Below are positions 45,807-56,861 of a stretch of DNA of 64,000 nt, piece by piece. Source of the DNA: Paenibacillus turicensis (lineage in GTDB: Bacteria; Bacillota; Bacilli; Paenibacillales; Paenibacillaceae); NCBI RefSeq assembly GCF_017873435.1, contig NZ_JAGGKG010000002.1:248001-312000 (forward strand), read 5' to 3'. The notes beneath the pieces are model-generated. The model was not told the origin of the DNA. It saw only the letters and a program-made list of their open reading frames with translations, and did no database searches. Positions within the stretch are counted from its first letter, which is position 1; the number at the start of each line of letters is the position of its first letter. The position numbers were made by a program, and so were the translations under genes.

Positions 45807-47903
45807 TTATGATTGTTGTTCAGACGTTAATACAACTTTACGAGATAAGTTAATACGTCCTTGCTGATCAATTTCAGTTACCTTAACTGTAATAGAGTCA
45901 CCGATGGCCACAACATCTTCAACCTTAGCTACACGCTCAGTAGACAATTGTGAAATATGCACCAAACCATCTTTGCCAGGTAAAATTTCTACAAAAGCAC
46001 CAAACTTCTCAATCCGTTTTACGGTTCCGATGTAGATTTCACCAACAACAACCTCTTTTACAATACCTTCGATAATTGAACGTGCTTTATTATTCATTTC
46101 TTCATCAGTTGAAGCAATAAATACGCGACCATCTTGTTCAATATCAATTTTAACGCCAGTTTCCTCAATAATCTTGTTGATGATTTTACCACCTGCACCA
46201 ATGACATCACGAATCTTATCAGGATTAATGTTCATCGTTGTAATTTTAGGTGCATATTTAGATAAGCTTTCATTTGGCTTATTAATCCGTTCCATCATTT
46301 TGGATAAAATAAACATACGTCCTTCTTTTGCTTGTGACAATGCATCGGATAAAATTTGACGATCAATTCCATCGATTTTAATGTCCATTTGAATCGCAGT
46401 TACACCTTCAGCAGTACCTGCAACCTTAAAGTCCATATCACCTAAATGATCTTCCATCCCTTGAATATCTGTCAAAATGGATACATGTTCTCCATCTTTA
46501 ATTAATCCCATTGCTACGCCAGCTACAGGCGCTTTAATCGGAACACCTGCATCCATCATCGCAAGTGTACTTGCACAAATACTTGCTTGAGAGGTTGAAC
46601 CATTAGATTCAAGCACTTCGGATACCAAACGAATCGTATACGGGAATTCGGTCTCATTTGGAATAACTTTAGACAAGGCTCTTTCACCAAGTGCACCATG
46701 TCCAATTTCACGACGACCTGGAGGACGTAATGGACGAGCTTCACCAACACTAAATGGAGGGAAATTATAATGGTGCATAAAGCGTTTAGATTCTTCCAGA
46801 TGAATACCATCTAGGATTTGCACATCACCAAGTGCACCTAAAGTACAAATGCTGAGTGCTTGGGTTTGTCCACGTGTAAACAGACCAGAACCATGTGTAC
46901 GTGGAAGTAAATTGGTGTCACATTCTATTGGACGGATTTCATCCAACTTACGACCATCAGGACGTACTTTATCATGAGTAATGAGGCGACGAACCTCTTC
47001 CTTGACGATATCATGAAGTACTTCTTTCACATCATCCAAAAGCTCTGGAGACTCTATGTACTTCTCCTCAAAATGAGCTACAGTTTCATTGTTAATGGCA
47101 TCAATTGCGTCTTGACGTTCATGCTTTTCAGCAATTTTAACAGCCTCAACTAGACGAGTCTGAGCAAATTCACGCACAGCTGCGTTAACTTCACTGTTTA
47201 CAGCATGAAGCACAACTTCCATTTTTTCTTTCCCAGCAATACTTACAAACTCTTCAATTGTAGCAACAATTTTGCGAATTTCCTCGTGGCCAAACATAAT
47301 GGCTTCAAGCATTACTTCTTCCGGCACTTCATTCGCTTCTGCTTCTACCATCATAATTGCATCCTTCGTACCTGCAACTACAACATAAATATCACTTTGC
47401 TCTTGCTGGGCAATGTCAGGATTAATTACGAACTCTCCATTTATACGCCCAACCGCTACTCCACCAATCGGACCATTAAATGGAACGTCAGAAATACTTA
47501 GTGCTGCAGAGGTTCCAATCATTGCCGCAATTTCAGGTTGGCAATCTTGATCCACACTCATCACTAAGTTAACAATTTGCACATCATTACGGAAACCTTC
47601 TGGGAATAGTGGACGAATCGGACGGTCTGTCAAACGACTAGCCAAAATTGCCTTTTCACTTGGACGACCTTCACGTTTAATAAACCCACCAGGTATTTTA
47701 CCTACAGCATACAACTTTTCCTCGTAGTTTACTGTTAATGGAAAAAAGTCAAGGTCCTTTGGTTCAGAAGAAGCCGTTACTGTACATAATACAGCCGTAT
47801 CGCCATAACGAACCATGACCGCAGCATTTGCTTGTTTAGCTAAACGTCCAGTCTCAAGGGTTAAAGTTCTGCCCCCTAATTGCATCGTTACATTCTTTTC
47901 CAT
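45807..47903 (-). CDS. pnp: Polyribonucleotide nucleotidyltransferase
   Basis: 698 residues: two RNase PH domains (about 5-210 and 310-550; [40 protein letters not shown]), then KH ([20 protein letters not shown]) and S1 ([20 protein letters not shown]). PNPase degrades RNA 3' to 5' with phosphate. ATG 47903 has GGAGGGA upstream. It follows rpsO. Confidence 0.97.
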   Translation of the reverse strand: MEKNVTMQLGGRTLTLETGRLAKQANAAVMVRYGDTAVLCTVTASSEPKDLDFFPLTVNYEEKLYAVGKIPGGFIKREGRPSEKAILASRLTDRPIRPLFPEGFRNDVQIVNLVMSVDQDCQPEIAAMIGTSAALSISDVPFNGPIGGVAVGRINGEFVINPDIAQQEQSDIYVVVAGTKDAIMMVEAEANEVPEEVMLEAIMFGHEEIRKIVATIEEFVSIAGKEKMEVVLHAVNSEVNAAVREFAQTRLVEAVKIAEKHERQDAIDAINNETVAHFEEKYIESPELLDDVKEVLHDIVKEEVRRLITHDKVRPDGRKLDEIRPIECDTNLLPRTHGSGLFTRGQTQALSICTLGALGDVQILDGIHLEESKRFMHHYNFPPFSVGEARPLRPPGRREIGHGALGERALSKVIPNETEFPYTIRLVSEVLESNGSTSQASICASTLAMMDAGVPIKAPVAGVAMGLIKDGEHVSILTDIQGMEDHLGDMDFKVAGTAEGVTAIQMDIKIDGIDRQILSDALSQAKEGRMFILSKMMERINKPNESLSKYAPKITTMNINPDKIRDVIGAGGKIINKIIEETGVKIDIEQDGRVFIASTDEEMNNKARSIIEGIVKEVVVGEIYIGTVKRIEKFGAFVEILPGKDGLVHISQLSTERVAKVEDVVAIGDSITVKVTEIDQQGRINLSRKVVLTSEQQS

Positions 47904-48000
47904 GAAATCCCTCCTTAATTAAATCATCTTTTGTAAAATTGCAGTTTGTTATAAATTCTATACAAACTACATTATTTCCTTTTTTTATGCCATTCATAAG

Positions 48001-48029
48001 AAAAGCACCCTATTCGGTGCTATTTTTTA
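48001..48029. terminator. Short hairpin with T-tract between rpsO and pnp
   Basis: GCACC/GGTGC with A/T tracts on both sides; it could act in either direction. It stands upstream of pnp. Confidence 0.55.
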
Positions 48030-48080
48030 AAAAAGCAACAAAATTTACGTTGTCGCTAACTATTCATTTTAGTATCACTT

Positions 48081-48143
48081 TAAAAAGCAACCTAGTGACA
48101 CCTTAAACGCTGACACAGCGTTTAGGAGACACCAGGCTGCTTT
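48081..48143 (-). terminator. Intrinsic terminator of rpsO
   Basis: A long interrupted hairpin, centred on TAAACGCT/AGCGTTTA, extended by further pairs, and followed on the minus strand by TTTTT. It starts about 15 bp after the rpsO stop. Confidence 0.85.
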
Positions 48144-48155
48144 GGTTACAACAAA

Positions 48156-48425
48156 TTAACGACGCAATCCGAGCTTCTCAATCAATGCAGAGTAACGTTG
48201 TACGTCTTTGTTTTTCAAGTATGCCAACAATTTACGACGTTGACCTACCATTTTCAAAAGACCGCGACGGGAATGATGATCCTTCTTGTGTGTACGCAAG
48301 TGATCAGTCAAATTCACGATGTTCTCCGTAAGGATAGCAATTTGTACCTCTGGGGATCCAGTATCGGATTCATGAGTTTTGTGCTCTTCAATCAATTGTT
48401 GCTTACGTTCTTGAGTTAATGCCAT
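48156..48425 (-). CDS. rpsO: 30S ribosomal protein S15
   Basis: 89 residues from the ATG at 48425: [39 protein letters not shown] and [19 protein letters not shown] [21 protein letters not shown]15 binds 16S rRNA at the platform. GGAGG precedes the ATG. The upstream leader is described separately. Confidence 0.98.
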   Translation of the reverse strand: MALTQERKQQLIEEHKTHESDTGSPEVQIAILTENIVNLTDHLRTHKKDHHSRRGLLKMVGQRRKLLAYLKNKDVQRYSALIEKLGLRR

Positions 48426-48560
48426 CCTGTTCACCTCCTTTATCTAATCGCCATTAGCCTCGTTATCGGCGGTGAGACCATACAACCAAGCTAAGGTTAT
48501 GATTGTTAGGTATAAGAGTTGTCCCCTTTAAATCCCAACAACATATAGTAGTATACCACA
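48426..48560 (-). promoter_or_regulatory. Possible rpsO leader
   Basis: The 135 bp before rpsO contains inverted repeats CGCC/GGCG around GATAACGAGGCTAATG next to the ribosome site, and GTTGT/ACAAC further upstream. S15 autoregulates its mRNA through leader structures in other bacteria; that it does so here is inference. Confidence 0.35.
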
Positions 48561-48582
48561 ATGCCTATTTGAAAGTAAATAT

Positions 48583-49521
48583 TTATGCTAAGATCGCTTT
48601 TGCGCTCTCTGAATCTTGTGCAATTTGTGCCACTAACGATTCCACACCATTAAATTTCATTTCAGGACGAATAAATTGGACTAAATGTACAAGTAATTGT
48701 TCATCGTACAAATCACCAGCAAAATCAAATAAATGAATTTCTAAAGTCGTTTCAGGCATATTGTCATGAAACGTAGGCTTAACGCCAACATTCATTACTC
48801 CTTTTAACCATTGGTCCTTATACCTTACCTTCACCGCGTACACGCCACGGGTGGGTAACACAAAATGCTCATTTGGCTTTAGGTTTGCAGTTGGGTATCC
48901 AATTTTACGCCCACGTTTTTCACCGTGATTCACAATTCCTGTAATAATATATGGACGTCCCAACCATTGCTGAACTAATCCCATATTACCCTCTTGAAGA
49001 GCGACACGGATTCCTGAGCTACTTACCTTCTCAGCATTAATTAAAAATGGAGAAACGGTTTGGACATGTAAGCAATTCCCACTTAATTGAGCCAAGGTGC
49101 TTGCATCCCCCGCACCCAGATAACCATACCTAAAATCAAAACCAACTACAGCAGTATGCACCTGAAGTGGCAATAACATGCCTTGTACAAATGCCGCTGG
49201 ACTCACCTGTGAAAAAGCATCATCAAAATCTACAATATATAAGTAATCAATGCCCATTTCCTGCAAAATTTGCTCTTTAAGCGCAGGCGGCGTCAAGTAA
49301 CCTTCATATTTCCCCTTTTTCATCACTTCTTTAGGGTGCGGATAAAAAGTCATGACTGATAGTGGTAATTGGTTAGAATTAGCAATCGTCTTTGCCTCTA
49401 AAATCACACTCTGATGACCAAGATGCAATCCATCAAATTGACCAATTGCTAAAATTTGAGGTTGTGTATGATTTTCAATAATATTTTGAGATAACGGATA
49501 AGATAACTGGATTGTTTCCAT
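48583..49521 (-). CDS. ribF: Bifunctional riboflavin kinase/FAD synthetase
   Basis: 312 residues from ATG 49521 (B. subtilis RibC is 316). The N-terminal nucleotidyltransferase has ILAIGQFDGLHLGHQSVI and the C-terminal riboflavin kinase GRKIGYPTANLKPNEHFVLP. It turns riboflavin to FMN and FAD. AGGTGAAG precedes the ATG; an upstream TTG at 49563 has a weaker site. Confidence 0.95.
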   Translation of the reverse strand: METIQLSYPLSQNIIENHTQPQILAIGQFDGLHLGHQSVILEAKTIANSNQLPLSVMTFYPHPKEVMKKGKYEGYLTPPALKEQILQEMGIDYLYIVDFDDAFSQVSPAAFVQGMLLPLQVHTAVVGFDFRYGYLGAGDASTLAQLSGNCLHVQTVSPFLINAEKVSSSGIRVALQEGNMGLVQQWLGRPYIITGIVNHGEKRGRKIGYPTANLKPNEHFVLPTRGVYAVKVRYKDQWLKGVMNVGVKPTFHDNMPETTLEIHLFDFAGDLYDEQLLVHLVQFIRPEMKFNGVESLVAQIAQDSESAKAILA

Positions 49522-49566
49522 GCTTGCTTCACCTGCATTTTCACTAATATGAGTATTTTCCAAATT

Positions 49567-50484
49567 TTAAGGATGAAAAACTTTGACAGGACGTATCCCA
49601 CGATTTTCCTCTAAGCGAAAAATACCTAAAAACTGTTGATTAGGACCATATAATCTTAATAATCCTACTCCTTCTTCAATCGTTGGAGTCAGATATTGTG
49701 GAGATATTGTTTGACCTTGCAAGGCTCTGTTCATTGTCATTTCTGTAATTGAGTATGCTGGCAAATAATCAACGGCTTCATCTACAGACAAGAGCCTCGA
49801 TTGCAAAGTTCCTTCTTTGGTATAACGCACAATGTCATCAAACGTCAAGCATTTATGTAATGAAATGCCAGAAGACATCGTTCGCTTTAGATCAGACATC
49901 ACAGCAGGAACACCTAAAGCTTGCCCTATATCTACACATAGCGTTCGGATATACGTTCCTTTGGAGCAGAGTACAGAAAATGTAATGGTGGGTTGTTCCT
50001 GTTCCAAGTTTACCGAAATTAATTCAAGCTTATGAATGACAACTTCCCTTGGTTTACGTTCAACTACTTTACCTTGTCTAGCTAGCTCATAAAGTCGTTT
50101 CCCATCCTGCTTCAAAGCAGAATACATCGGAGGTATTTGAGAAATCGTACCGATAAAAGATTGAATAACATCTTCGATCTGTTTTTGAGTCACATTAACC
50201 TCGTTTACCTTCTCAGTGACCGTTCCGGACATATCTTCAGTATCTGTTGCAATCCCCAGCAAAAGTGTTGCTTCATATTGCTTAGGAAGCTCCTGCAAAT
50301 ATTCAACCATTCTTGTCGCTCTGCCTAGACATAAAGGAAGAACACCAGTCACTGCAGGATCTAACGTCCCGGTATGACCGATGCGCTTCATTCCTAAAAT
50401 GCCTCTTGTTTTGGCGACAACATCATGTGAGGTAAATCCTGCGGGCTTAAACACAGGTAAAATTCCTTCATAAGTGGTTGTCAT
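49567..50484 (-). CDS. truB: tRNA pseudouridine synthase B
   Basis: 305 residues. GILPVFKPAGFTSHDVVAKT, the catalytic Asp region HTGTLDPAVTGVLPLCLGRA, and the later CSKGTYIRTLCVDIGQALG fit. It makes pseudouridine 55. It overlaps nrnA by four bases. Confidence 0.96.
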   Translation of the reverse strand: MTTTYEGILPVFKPAGFTSHDVVAKTRGILGMKRIGHTGTLDPAVTGVLPLCLGRATRMVEYLQELPKQYEATLLLGIATDTEDMSGTVTEKVNEVNVTQKQIEDVIQSFIGTISQIPPMYSALKQDGKRLYELARQGKVVERKPREVVIHKLELISVNLEQEQPTITFSVLCSKGTYIRTLCVDIGQALGVPAVMSDLKRTMSSGISLHKCLTFDDIVRYTKEGTLQSRLLSVDEAVDYLPAYSITEMTMNRALQGQTISPQYLTPTIEEGVGLLRLYGPNQQFLGIFRLEENRGIRPVKVFHP

Positions 50485-51458
50485 AATTTTGATTTCACCT
50501 GTTCTATGATAAGGTTAATAATATCATTTACATTCCCTAGCATTTTAACACCAGCAGCCCTCACGTGACCACCGCCGCCAAAATGATGGGCAACTTCCGC
50601 TACATCCACTAGTCCTGCTGAACGCATACTTACCTTCACAGCATTGTCATTAATAACCTTAAATAATAAACCTACCTCAACACCTTGAATGTTTCTCGGA
50701 TAATTAACAAGTCCTTCCAGGTCTTCGTATACAGCACCTGTCGCCTCCAAATCTTGCTCGTTAACGACCACCCAACTAATCTTTCCATCTTCAGACATAA
50801 ATAGATTATTAAGTGCTCTAGTTAGTAACTTCATTTGAGCAGGACTCATTTCTTCTAACAGTCTCTGACAAATTCCAGGCCCGTCAACTCCGTACTTCAG
50901 TAATTCTGACGCAATTTGCATCACTTTAGGTGTTGTGTTTGAATATCTGAAACCACCTGTATCGGTTAAAAGTCCTGTATATAGTGCAGTAGCAACGGGC
51001 TTTGTTAATTCTAGTTTCATATAGGTTACTAAATCAAACAAGATTTCAGCCGTTGCTGCAGCATCTGGCACAATATAATTGACTGCACCATAGCTATCAT
51101 TTGTAGCATGATGATCAATATTTAAAATTTGTACATCCTCATTAAAATACTGCTTTACTGTTCCAACCCTAGCAAAATCAGCACAATCTACACAAATAAC
51201 ATGAGAATATTTACGATCTAAAGGTGCCACTGACAAATTTATGATGTCTGACGCATGTTCCAGATCTAACATACGACTAGGAACCGCTCCTTCGTTCACC
51301 ATAACATATTTTTTACCCAAACATGAGAGAAGCCAGCCCACCACAAGGGTAGAACTGACTGCATCTCCGTCCGGCTGTACATGCGACACAATTAGGAAAT
51401 CATCATGCTTTGTCAGAAATTGTTGACTCTGCTGTAGCTCCTGTTCATAATCTCGCAT
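50481..51458 (-). CDS. nrnA: Bifunctional oligoribonuclease/PAP phosphatase NrnA (DHH family)
   Basis: 325 residues from ATG 51458 with AAGGAG upstream. DHH motifs: HVQPDGDAVSSTLVVGW, CVDCADFARVG, NIDHHATNDSYGAVNY and GGGGHVRAAGV at the C-terminus. It degrades short RNAs and pAp, completing RNA decay started by RNase Y and J enzymes. Confidence 0.93.
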   Translation of the reverse strand: MRDYEQELQQSQQFLTKHDDFLIVSHVQPDGDAVSSTLVVGWLLSCLGKKYVMVNEGAVPSRMLDLEHASDIINLSVAPLDRKYSHVICVDCADFARVGTVKQYFNEDVQILNIDHHATNDSYGAVNYIVPDAAATAEILFDLVTYMKLELTKPVATALYTGLLTDTGGFRYSNTTPKVMQIASELLKYGVDGPGICQRLLEEMSPAQMKLLTRALNNLFMSEDGKISWVVVNEQDLEATGAVYEDLEGLVNYPRNIQGVEVGLLFKVINDNAVKVSMRSAGLVDVAEVAHHFGGGGHVRAAGVKMLGNVNDIINLIIEQVKSKL

Positions 51459-51475
51459 TGCCGTCTCCTTATAAA

Positions 51476-51826
51476 TCAATTTTCTTCCTGTTTTACATCT
51501 CCAAGCAGCTTCTCAATCCGACTGCCATAAGCAACAGATTCATCAATTTTAAAAATCAATTCTGGTGTATGACGTAGAAGCACTCTTTTACCAAGCTCAC
51601 TTCTTAAAAAGCCTTTTGCCTTTTCAAGACCTCGCAAGGAATTTTCTTGTTGCTCTGCATCACCAAGTACACTTAGAAATACCTTGGCTTGCGATAAATC
51701 ATTAGTTACTTCAACACCAGTTACGGTTACGAATCCAACCCGCGGGTCCTTAAGCTCACTCTGAATGAGCAAGCTAAGTTCTTTTTTGATTTGCTCGCTT
51801 ACGCGACCTGTACGATTTTTTGCCAT
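51476..51826 (-). CDS. rbfA: Ribosome-binding factor A
   Basis: 116 residues from ATG 51826: RTGRVSEQIKKELSLLIQSE, DPRVGFVTVTGVEVTNDLSQ and the C-terminal AYGSRIEKLL. It assists late 30S maturation at low temperature. A start nine bases upstream (GTG) is possible. Confidence 0.95.
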   Translation of the reverse strand: MAKNRTGRVSEQIKKELSLLIQSELKDPRVGFVTVTGVEVTNDLSQAKVFLSVLGDAEQQENSLRGLEKAKGFLRSELGKRVLLRHTPELIFKIDESVAYGSRIEKLLGDVKQEEN

Positions 51827-51841
51827 ATTACACACCCCACA

Positions 51842-54319
51842 TTACTTAGGTTGAACGGTTTCCATCACAAATGCTTCAATGATATCGCCCTCTTTGAGGT
51901 CATTGTAGTTGTCAAGTGTAATCCCACACTCGTAGCCTTGGGCAACTTCCTTCGCATCGTCTTTGTAACGTTTAAGAGAATCAATTTTCCCTTCAAACAC
52001 AACGATACCGTCACGCACTAAGCGTACTTCGGCAGAACGTATAATTTTACCCGAGGTGACCATACAACCTGCGATGGTTCCCACCTTACTAATTTTAAAT
52101 GTATTACGTACTTCAGCATGCCCAATAACGTTCTCCTTAAATACAGGATCAAGCATACCTTTCATCGCTTGCTCGATTTCCTCAATCGCACTATAAATAA
52201 CGCGGTGGAGACGAATATCTACATTTTCTTGCTCCGCCGTTGCTTTCGTTTGTGAATCAGGACGAACGTTAAAACCAATTACGATCGCATTGGATGCTGC
52301 TGCAAGAATAATATCGGATTCTGTAATTGCACCCGCACCACTATGAATAATTTTAACGCGTACGCCTTCAACTTCAATTTTCTCTAACGAGCCTTTCAGC
52401 GCTTCGACAGAGCCTTGAACGTCAGCTTTAATGATCACATTGAGATCTTTAATTTCGCCATCTTTAATGTGTTGGAATAAATCATCCAAGGTTACTCTCG
52501 TGTTGCTACCAAGGTCAGATTGACGTTGTGTAATCGCACGTTTGTCAGCGATAGAACGAGCCTTACGCTCATCTTCAAATACCATAAATGGATCGCCAGC
52601 TTGCGGTACATCATGAAGACCTGTAATTTCGATTGGTGTAGAAGGTCCTGCTTCTTTTAAACGACGTCCCTTCTCGTTCACCATTGTACGGATACGTCCA
52701 AATGCGTTACCAGCTACAAAAGCATCGCCAACTTTAAGGGTACCATGCTGTACCAATACACGTGCAACCGGACCACGAGATTTATCAAGCTCAGCTTCGA
52801 TAACCAAGCCACGCGCGCGTTTGTCAGGATTTGCTTTATATTCATTCACTTCTGCTACAAGCAAGATCATTTCAAGCAAACCTTCTAATCCTAGCTTTTG
52901 CTTCGCGGAAACATTTACGAAAATTGTATCTCCGCCCCATTCTTCAGGTACAAGTCCATACTCAGTTAACTCTTGTTTTACTTTATCTGGATTCGCATCT
53001 GGTTTATCAATTTTGTTAACTGCAACGATAATTGGTAAGCCTGCTGCCTTCGCATGGTTAACCGCTTCAACGGTTTGTGGCATAACACCGTCATCAGCAG
53101 CCACAACGATAATCGTAATATCCGTTAATTGAGCACCACGCGCACGCATAGCGGTGAACGCCTCGTGACCTGGTGTATCAAGGAACGTAATTTTCTTATT
53201 ATTGATCTCAACCTGATAAGCACCGATATGCTGCGTAATTCCGCCTGCTTCTCCACCAGATACGTTCGTAGAGCGAATTGCATCTAGCAATGTTGTTTTA
53301 CCGTGGTCAACGTGACCCATAATAGTTACAACTGGAGGACGCTCCATCAAATCTGCTGGATCATCATTTTCTTCTAATGTTTCAAAGCGATCATCCTCAA
53401 CAGGAATTTTCACTTCTACTTCTACACCAAATTCAGCTGCTAGCAGCAAGATTGTGTCAATATCCAGCTCTTGGTTAATGGTTGCCATAACACCAAGTGT
53501 AATTAGCTTCTTAATAACCTCTGAAGCATCTTTATGCAACAATTTTGCGGTTTCCCCTACTGTGGAATTGCCACGTACGATAATTTTCTTAGGGGTGTTA
53601 TCAATTTTCTCACGAGGAGGTTGTGCAGGACCACGTCCACGATTGTTTTTCCCACCGCGGTTATTTCTGTAATTCCCCCCGCGATTGTCATCGAACTTTC
53701 TTTGACCTGGTCGATTGTTGTTATTGTTGTTACCTTTTTTATAGTTGTTGTTATTATTGTTGTTATTGCTTGGTCCTCTATTCCCTTCTGATGCAGAAGA
53801 GGTTGTGCGAGCTTGTGGTTGCGGATTACGACTAGATTCTTGTCCCCGATTACCTTGGGAGTTTGAAGCTGGTCTACTACTTCTATTTTGTGTTCCTTGT
53901 GTGCTTCCCGTTGAAGCACTTGAATGATTTGATTTATTATTATTCATACTTACCTGCTTTTCCTGTTGATTTTTGTTATTGCTTGTATTACTTGTACTGC
54001 TTATACTAACTTCTTTTTTGTCCGTTGAAGTCTGCGGTGTATGACTTCCTCTTGCAGAAGTCGATCCCGATGTTTGAGCGTTTGTTTTCGCAGCTGTATT
54101 CGCATTCCCTGAGTTATCACGTTTAGCAGCCGCGTTGCTCTTAATATCTTTAAAGAAATTTTCAACCTTTGAAATCACTTCATTTTCCATCACGCTCATA
54201 TGATTGTTTACTGGAATATCAAGTCGCTTCAAAATCGTAATAATTTCCTTACTGCTCATATTGATTGACTTCGCATACTCGTACACTCTGAGCTTATCTT
54301 TGTTCTCTTGTTTACTCAA
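51842..54319 (-). CDS. infB: Translation initiation factor IF-2
   Basis: 825 residues. An IF2 N-terminal helical domain ([20 protein letters not shown]), an Asn/Ser/Gln/Gly-rich linker (about 60-235), and the G domain with [28 protein letters not shown] and [15 protein letters not shown]; domains II-IV follow. Start is TTG at 54319 with GGAGG nine bases upstream, overlapping the ylxQ stop. Confidence 0.97.
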   Translation of the reverse strand: MSKQENKDKLRVYEYAKSINMSSKEIITILKRLDIPVNNHMSVMENEVISKVENFFKDIKSNAAAKRDNSGNANTAAKTNAQTSGSTSARGSHTPQTSTDKKEVSISSTSNTSNNKNQQEKQVSMNNNKSNHSSASTGSTQGTQNRSSRPASNSQGNRGQESSRNPQPQARTTSSASEGNRGPSNNNNNNNNYKKGNNNNNNRPGQRKFDDNRGGNYRNNRGGKNNRGRGPAQPPREKIDNTPKKIIVRGNSTVGETAKLLHKDASEVIKKLITLGVMATINQELDIDTILLLAAEFGVEVEVKIPVEDDRFETLEENDDPADLMERPPVVTIMGHVDHGKTTLLDAIRSTNVSGGEAGGITQHIGAYQVEINNKKITFLDTPGHEAFTAMRARGAQLTDITIIVVAADDGVMPQTVEAVNHAKAAGLPIIVAVNKIDKPDANPDKVKQELTEYGLVPEEWGGDTIFVNVSAKQKLGLEGLLEMILLVAEVNEYKANPDKRARGLVIEAELDKSRGPVARVLVQHGTLKVGDAFVAGNAFGRIRTMVNEKGRRLKEAGPSTPIEITGLHDVPQAGDPFMVFEDERKARSIADKRAITQRQSDLGSNTRVTLDDLFQHIKDGEIKDLNVIIKADVQGSVEALKGSLEKIEVEGVRVKIIHSGAGAITESDIILAAASNAIVIGFNVRPDSQTKATAEQENVDIRLHRVIYSAIEEIEQAMKGMLDPVFKENVIGHAEVRNTFKISKVGTIAGCMVTSGKIIRSAEVRLVRDGIVVFEGKIDSLKRYKDDAKEVAQGYECGITLDNYNDLKEGDIIEAFVMETVQPK

Positions 54320-54638
54320 TATACTCCACCTCCGACGTATTCACGATCGTTTTTGAAATCATATCGGCAAAACCCTGATCCATTAGTGCCAGAATAATTC
54401 GTTCTGGTTTTCCTACACTAGCTCCGAGCCGTTGTCGGTCAAATCCGATAATCAAAGGTATTTTATAGGTCCCGCACTTGTCGCGATATTTTTTTAAAGT
54501 ATTAGCGGAAGCATCCCCTGCAACGATGACCAGCTTAGCTCCATTGGATCGAATCGCCTTCATCACACTTTCATCTCCAGTCACAACCTTGCCTGCACGC
54601 ATAGCAAGTCCTAGACCAGATAAAGCTTTATTACTCAT
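54312..54638 (-). CDS. rplGA: L7Ae-family K-turn RNA-binding protein (YlxQ)
   Basis: 108 residues from ATG 54638. [20 protein letters not shown] and [20 protein letters not shown] are typical of the L7Ae/L30e fold. B. subtilis YlxQ (RplGA) binds kink-turns. AGAGGAAG precedes the ATG. It overlaps ylxR by 8 bp. Confidence 0.92.
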   Translation of the reverse strand: MSNKALSGLGLAMRAGKVVTGDESVMKAIRSNGAKLVIVAGDASANTLKKYRDKCGTYKIPLIIGFDRQRLGASVGKPERIILALMDQGFADMISKTIVNTSEVEYIE

Positions 54639-54945
54639 CTTCTTCCTCTTTCTCGTCACGCACCTTGATAAACTGTGGTTCAACTTTAAGGAAGTCAGAA
54701 GCTAATTGTTCATAGACCTCTTGACCAACCTGAGCTTTAAGTGCACGATCTAATGCTCGATTTTTTTGTGCTAATCTAAAACAAGCTTCCTTACCGCACA
54801 AATATGCCCCTCTGCCAGATTTTTTGCCAGTCAAATCTATAGAAACTTCACCCTCTGGAGATCTAACAATTCGAATCAGTGATTTCTTAGGCATCATTTC
54901 ACCACAAGCCACACATTTGCGAAGTGGAATTTTTCTGGGCTTCAT
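54631..54945 (-). CDS. ylxR: YlxR family RNA-binding/RNase P-associated protein
   Basis: 104 residues. RKCVACGEMMPKKSLIRIV, GRGAYLCGKEACF and basic character are family marks. RnpM/YlxR of B. subtilis has been linked to RNase P modulation. It lies between nusA and ylxQ as expected. Confidence 0.92.
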   Translation of the reverse strand: MKPRKIPLRKCVACGEMMPKKSLIRIVRSPEGEVSIDLTGKKSGRGAYLCGKEACFRLAQKNRALDRALKAQVGQEVYEQLASDFLKVEPQFIKVRDEKEEEDE

Positions 54946-54974
54946 AACAGCAACACCTCCCGCTCTAGGGTAAA

Positions 54975-56072
54975 TTAATCGATAGAAACGGAGTCCTGAT
55001 TTAATTCTCCCAAATCTGTTTTTTCTCTGCCAAATTCCTCTTCGGCTTGACTTTCACTCTTGATATCTATTTTCCAGCCAGTGAGCTTAGCCGCTAATCG
55101 TGCATTTTGTCCCTTAATCCCAATTGCCAAGGAAAGCTGATAGTCAGGTACGATAACACGTGCCATTTTCTCACTTTCAAACACGCCAACCTCAAGCACT
55201 TTAGAGGGACTAAGTGCATTTGCAACATATTCCTCTATATCTTCAGAATAGCGAACGATATCTATTTTTTCACCACGTAGCTCATTAACGATGGTTTGAA
55301 CCCGATTCCCTTTAGGACCAACACAAGAACCCACTGGATCAACCTCAGCATTACGAGAATGGACTGCAATTTTAGAGCGGAAGCCAGCTTCACGAGCGAC
55401 AGAGCGAATTTCAACCACACCATCAAAAATTTCTGGAACCTCTAACTCAAAAAGACGCTTTAATAACCCAGGGTGACTGCGAGACAATAAAATCTGTGGT
55501 CCCTTTGTTGTATTTTCAACTTTGGTAATATAAGCCTTGATCCGGTCACCATGCTTAAATTTTTCATTTGGCATAAGCTCAGTTAGTGGCAAGTGTGCCT
55601 CCACTTTACCTAAATCAACATAAACATTACGCATATCTTGACGTTGAACAATCCCGGTTACGATGTCTTCTTCTTTTTCAACAAAAGCATTATAAATTAA
55701 ACCTCGTTCAGCTTCACGAATGCGTTGCGTAACAACCTGCTTAGCAGTTTGTGCTGCGATACGTCCAAAATCACGTGGTGTTACTTCGATTTCGGCAACA
55801 TCATCAAGTTGAAAGTTAGGGTTAATCTCACGTGCAGCAGGCAATGAAATTTCAGTACGTAAATCAAGTACATCTTCAACAACCAATTTGCGTGCAAACA
55901 CCTTAATTACACCTGTCATTCGGTTCATATCTACACGCACATTTTGTGCAGCGTTAAAATTACGTTTGTAGCTAGAGATTAAAGCCGCTTCAATTGCCTC
56001 GAACAAAATATCCTTGCTAATCCCTTTTTCTCTTTCCAACTCGTTCAAGGCTTCAATAAAATCCATACTCAT
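54975..56072 (-). CDS. nusA: Transcription termination/antitermination protein NusA
   Basis: 365 residues, normal for Firmicutes. N-terminal RNAP-binding domain (FIEALNELEREKGISKDILF), S1 (EEDIVTGIVQRQDMRNVYVD) and two KH domains (EVDPVGSCVGPKGNRVQTIV, GIKGQNARLAAKLTGW). Start ATG at 56072; ATG 56066 is also possible. Confidence 0.96.
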   Translation of the reverse strand: MSMDFIEALNELEREKGISKDILFEAIEAALISSYKRNFNAAQNVRVDMNRMTGVIKVFARKLVVEDVLDLRTEISLPAAREINPNFQLDDVAEIEVTPRDFGRIAAQTAKQVVTQRIREAERGLIYNAFVEKEEDIVTGIVQRQDMRNVYVDLGKVEAHLPLTELMPNEKFKHGDRIKAYITKVENTTKGPQILLSRSHPGLLKRLFELEVPEIFDGVVEIRSVAREAGFRSKIAVHSRNAEVDPVGSCVGPKGNRVQTIVNELRGEKIDIVRYSEDIEEYVANALSPSKVLEVGVFESEKMARVIVPDYQLSLAIGIKGQNARLAAKLTGWKIDIKSESQAEEEFGREKTDLGELNQDSVSID

Positions 56073-56115
56073 TTGCCTCGAGTTCCCCCTTTCAAAATAC
56101 CCATTACAGGCTGTA

Positions 56116-56577
56116 CTAAAAAATAATCGCTAATCTTGCACTAGCAACTTTACTATATGGAATGGTATGTGACTTCTTGCCAACTACAATGACAAGCTGC
56201 TCATCCTCAAAAGATTGAAGTAGACCTTCAAACTCCTTTAGACCACCTACCGGTTCATAAGTTGTTACGAACACATTGCTACCAACCGCTTTAACTACAT
56301 CTTCTACCTTTTTCAAAGGGCGTTCAGCACCAGGAGAAGAAACTTCCAAGAAATACGCACCCGTAATCGGGTCATTCTCATCCAGCTTTTCACTTAAAAA
56401 CTCACTAATATGGCCGCAGTCATCAATATCAATGCCGCCCTCTTTATCAACAAATACACGTAGGAACCATTGGCTCCCTTCCTTTACATACTCTACGTCT
56501 ACCAGTTCAAAGCCGTTTTCCTCTAAAAACGGTGTGACCATACTCTCAACGGTCTCTTTGATCTTAGGTGTGCTCAA
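56116..56577 (-). CDS. rimP: Ribosome maturation factor RimP
   Basis: 153 residues from TTG 56577, where GGAGGT lies eight bases before and the protein begins [20 protein letters not shown], the family start. The central [20 protein letters not shown] and [15 protein letters not shown] are also typical. The upstream ATG at 56649 would add 24 residues with no ribosome site. First gene of the nusA-infB operon. Confidence 0.94.
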   Translation of the reverse strand: MSTPKIKETVESMVTPFLEENGFELVDVEYVKEGSQWFLRVFVDKEGGIDIDDCGHISEFLSEKLDENDPITGAYFLEVSSPGAERPLKKVEDVVKAVGSNVFVTTYEPVGGLKEFEGLLQSFEDEQLVIVVGKKSHTIPYSKVASARLAIIF

Positions 56578-56707
56578 GCTTACATACCTCCATCGTGAAC
56601 CTTCAGTATTAGCAGCAACTGCTATAGTATAGTTTTGTGTATAAATCAATTTGTTTAAACGGTCTTTTACAGAGCATTAATTCCAAAATTGATTCATATC
56701 AAAGATG

Positions 56708-56732
56708 AAAGAGTGGGTTTCCCCACTCTTTT
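56708..56732. terminator. Bidirectional-looking intrinsic terminator after polC
   Basis: AAAGAGTGGG TTTC CCCACTCTTTT is a perfect ten-bp stem with a four-base loop. It lies between polC and rimP, both on the minus strand, and ends polC transcription. Confidence 0.85.
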
Positions 56733-56861
56733 AGCACGTTCTATCTACATGATTACCACAAAAATTATAACATAGTCTGGGAATAGTGACAAGTAAAACA
56801 CCTTTACTCCCACCATGTGATTTACTAAAAATGTAAAATGATTTGATTTCCTAGTATGACT

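Noticed and set aside
53534-53927. Long plus-strand and minus-strand frames rich in Ile/Val/Tyr or Thr/Lys opposite infB
   Set aside because: They are shadows of the Asn/Ser-rich repeat codons of the IF-2 linker.
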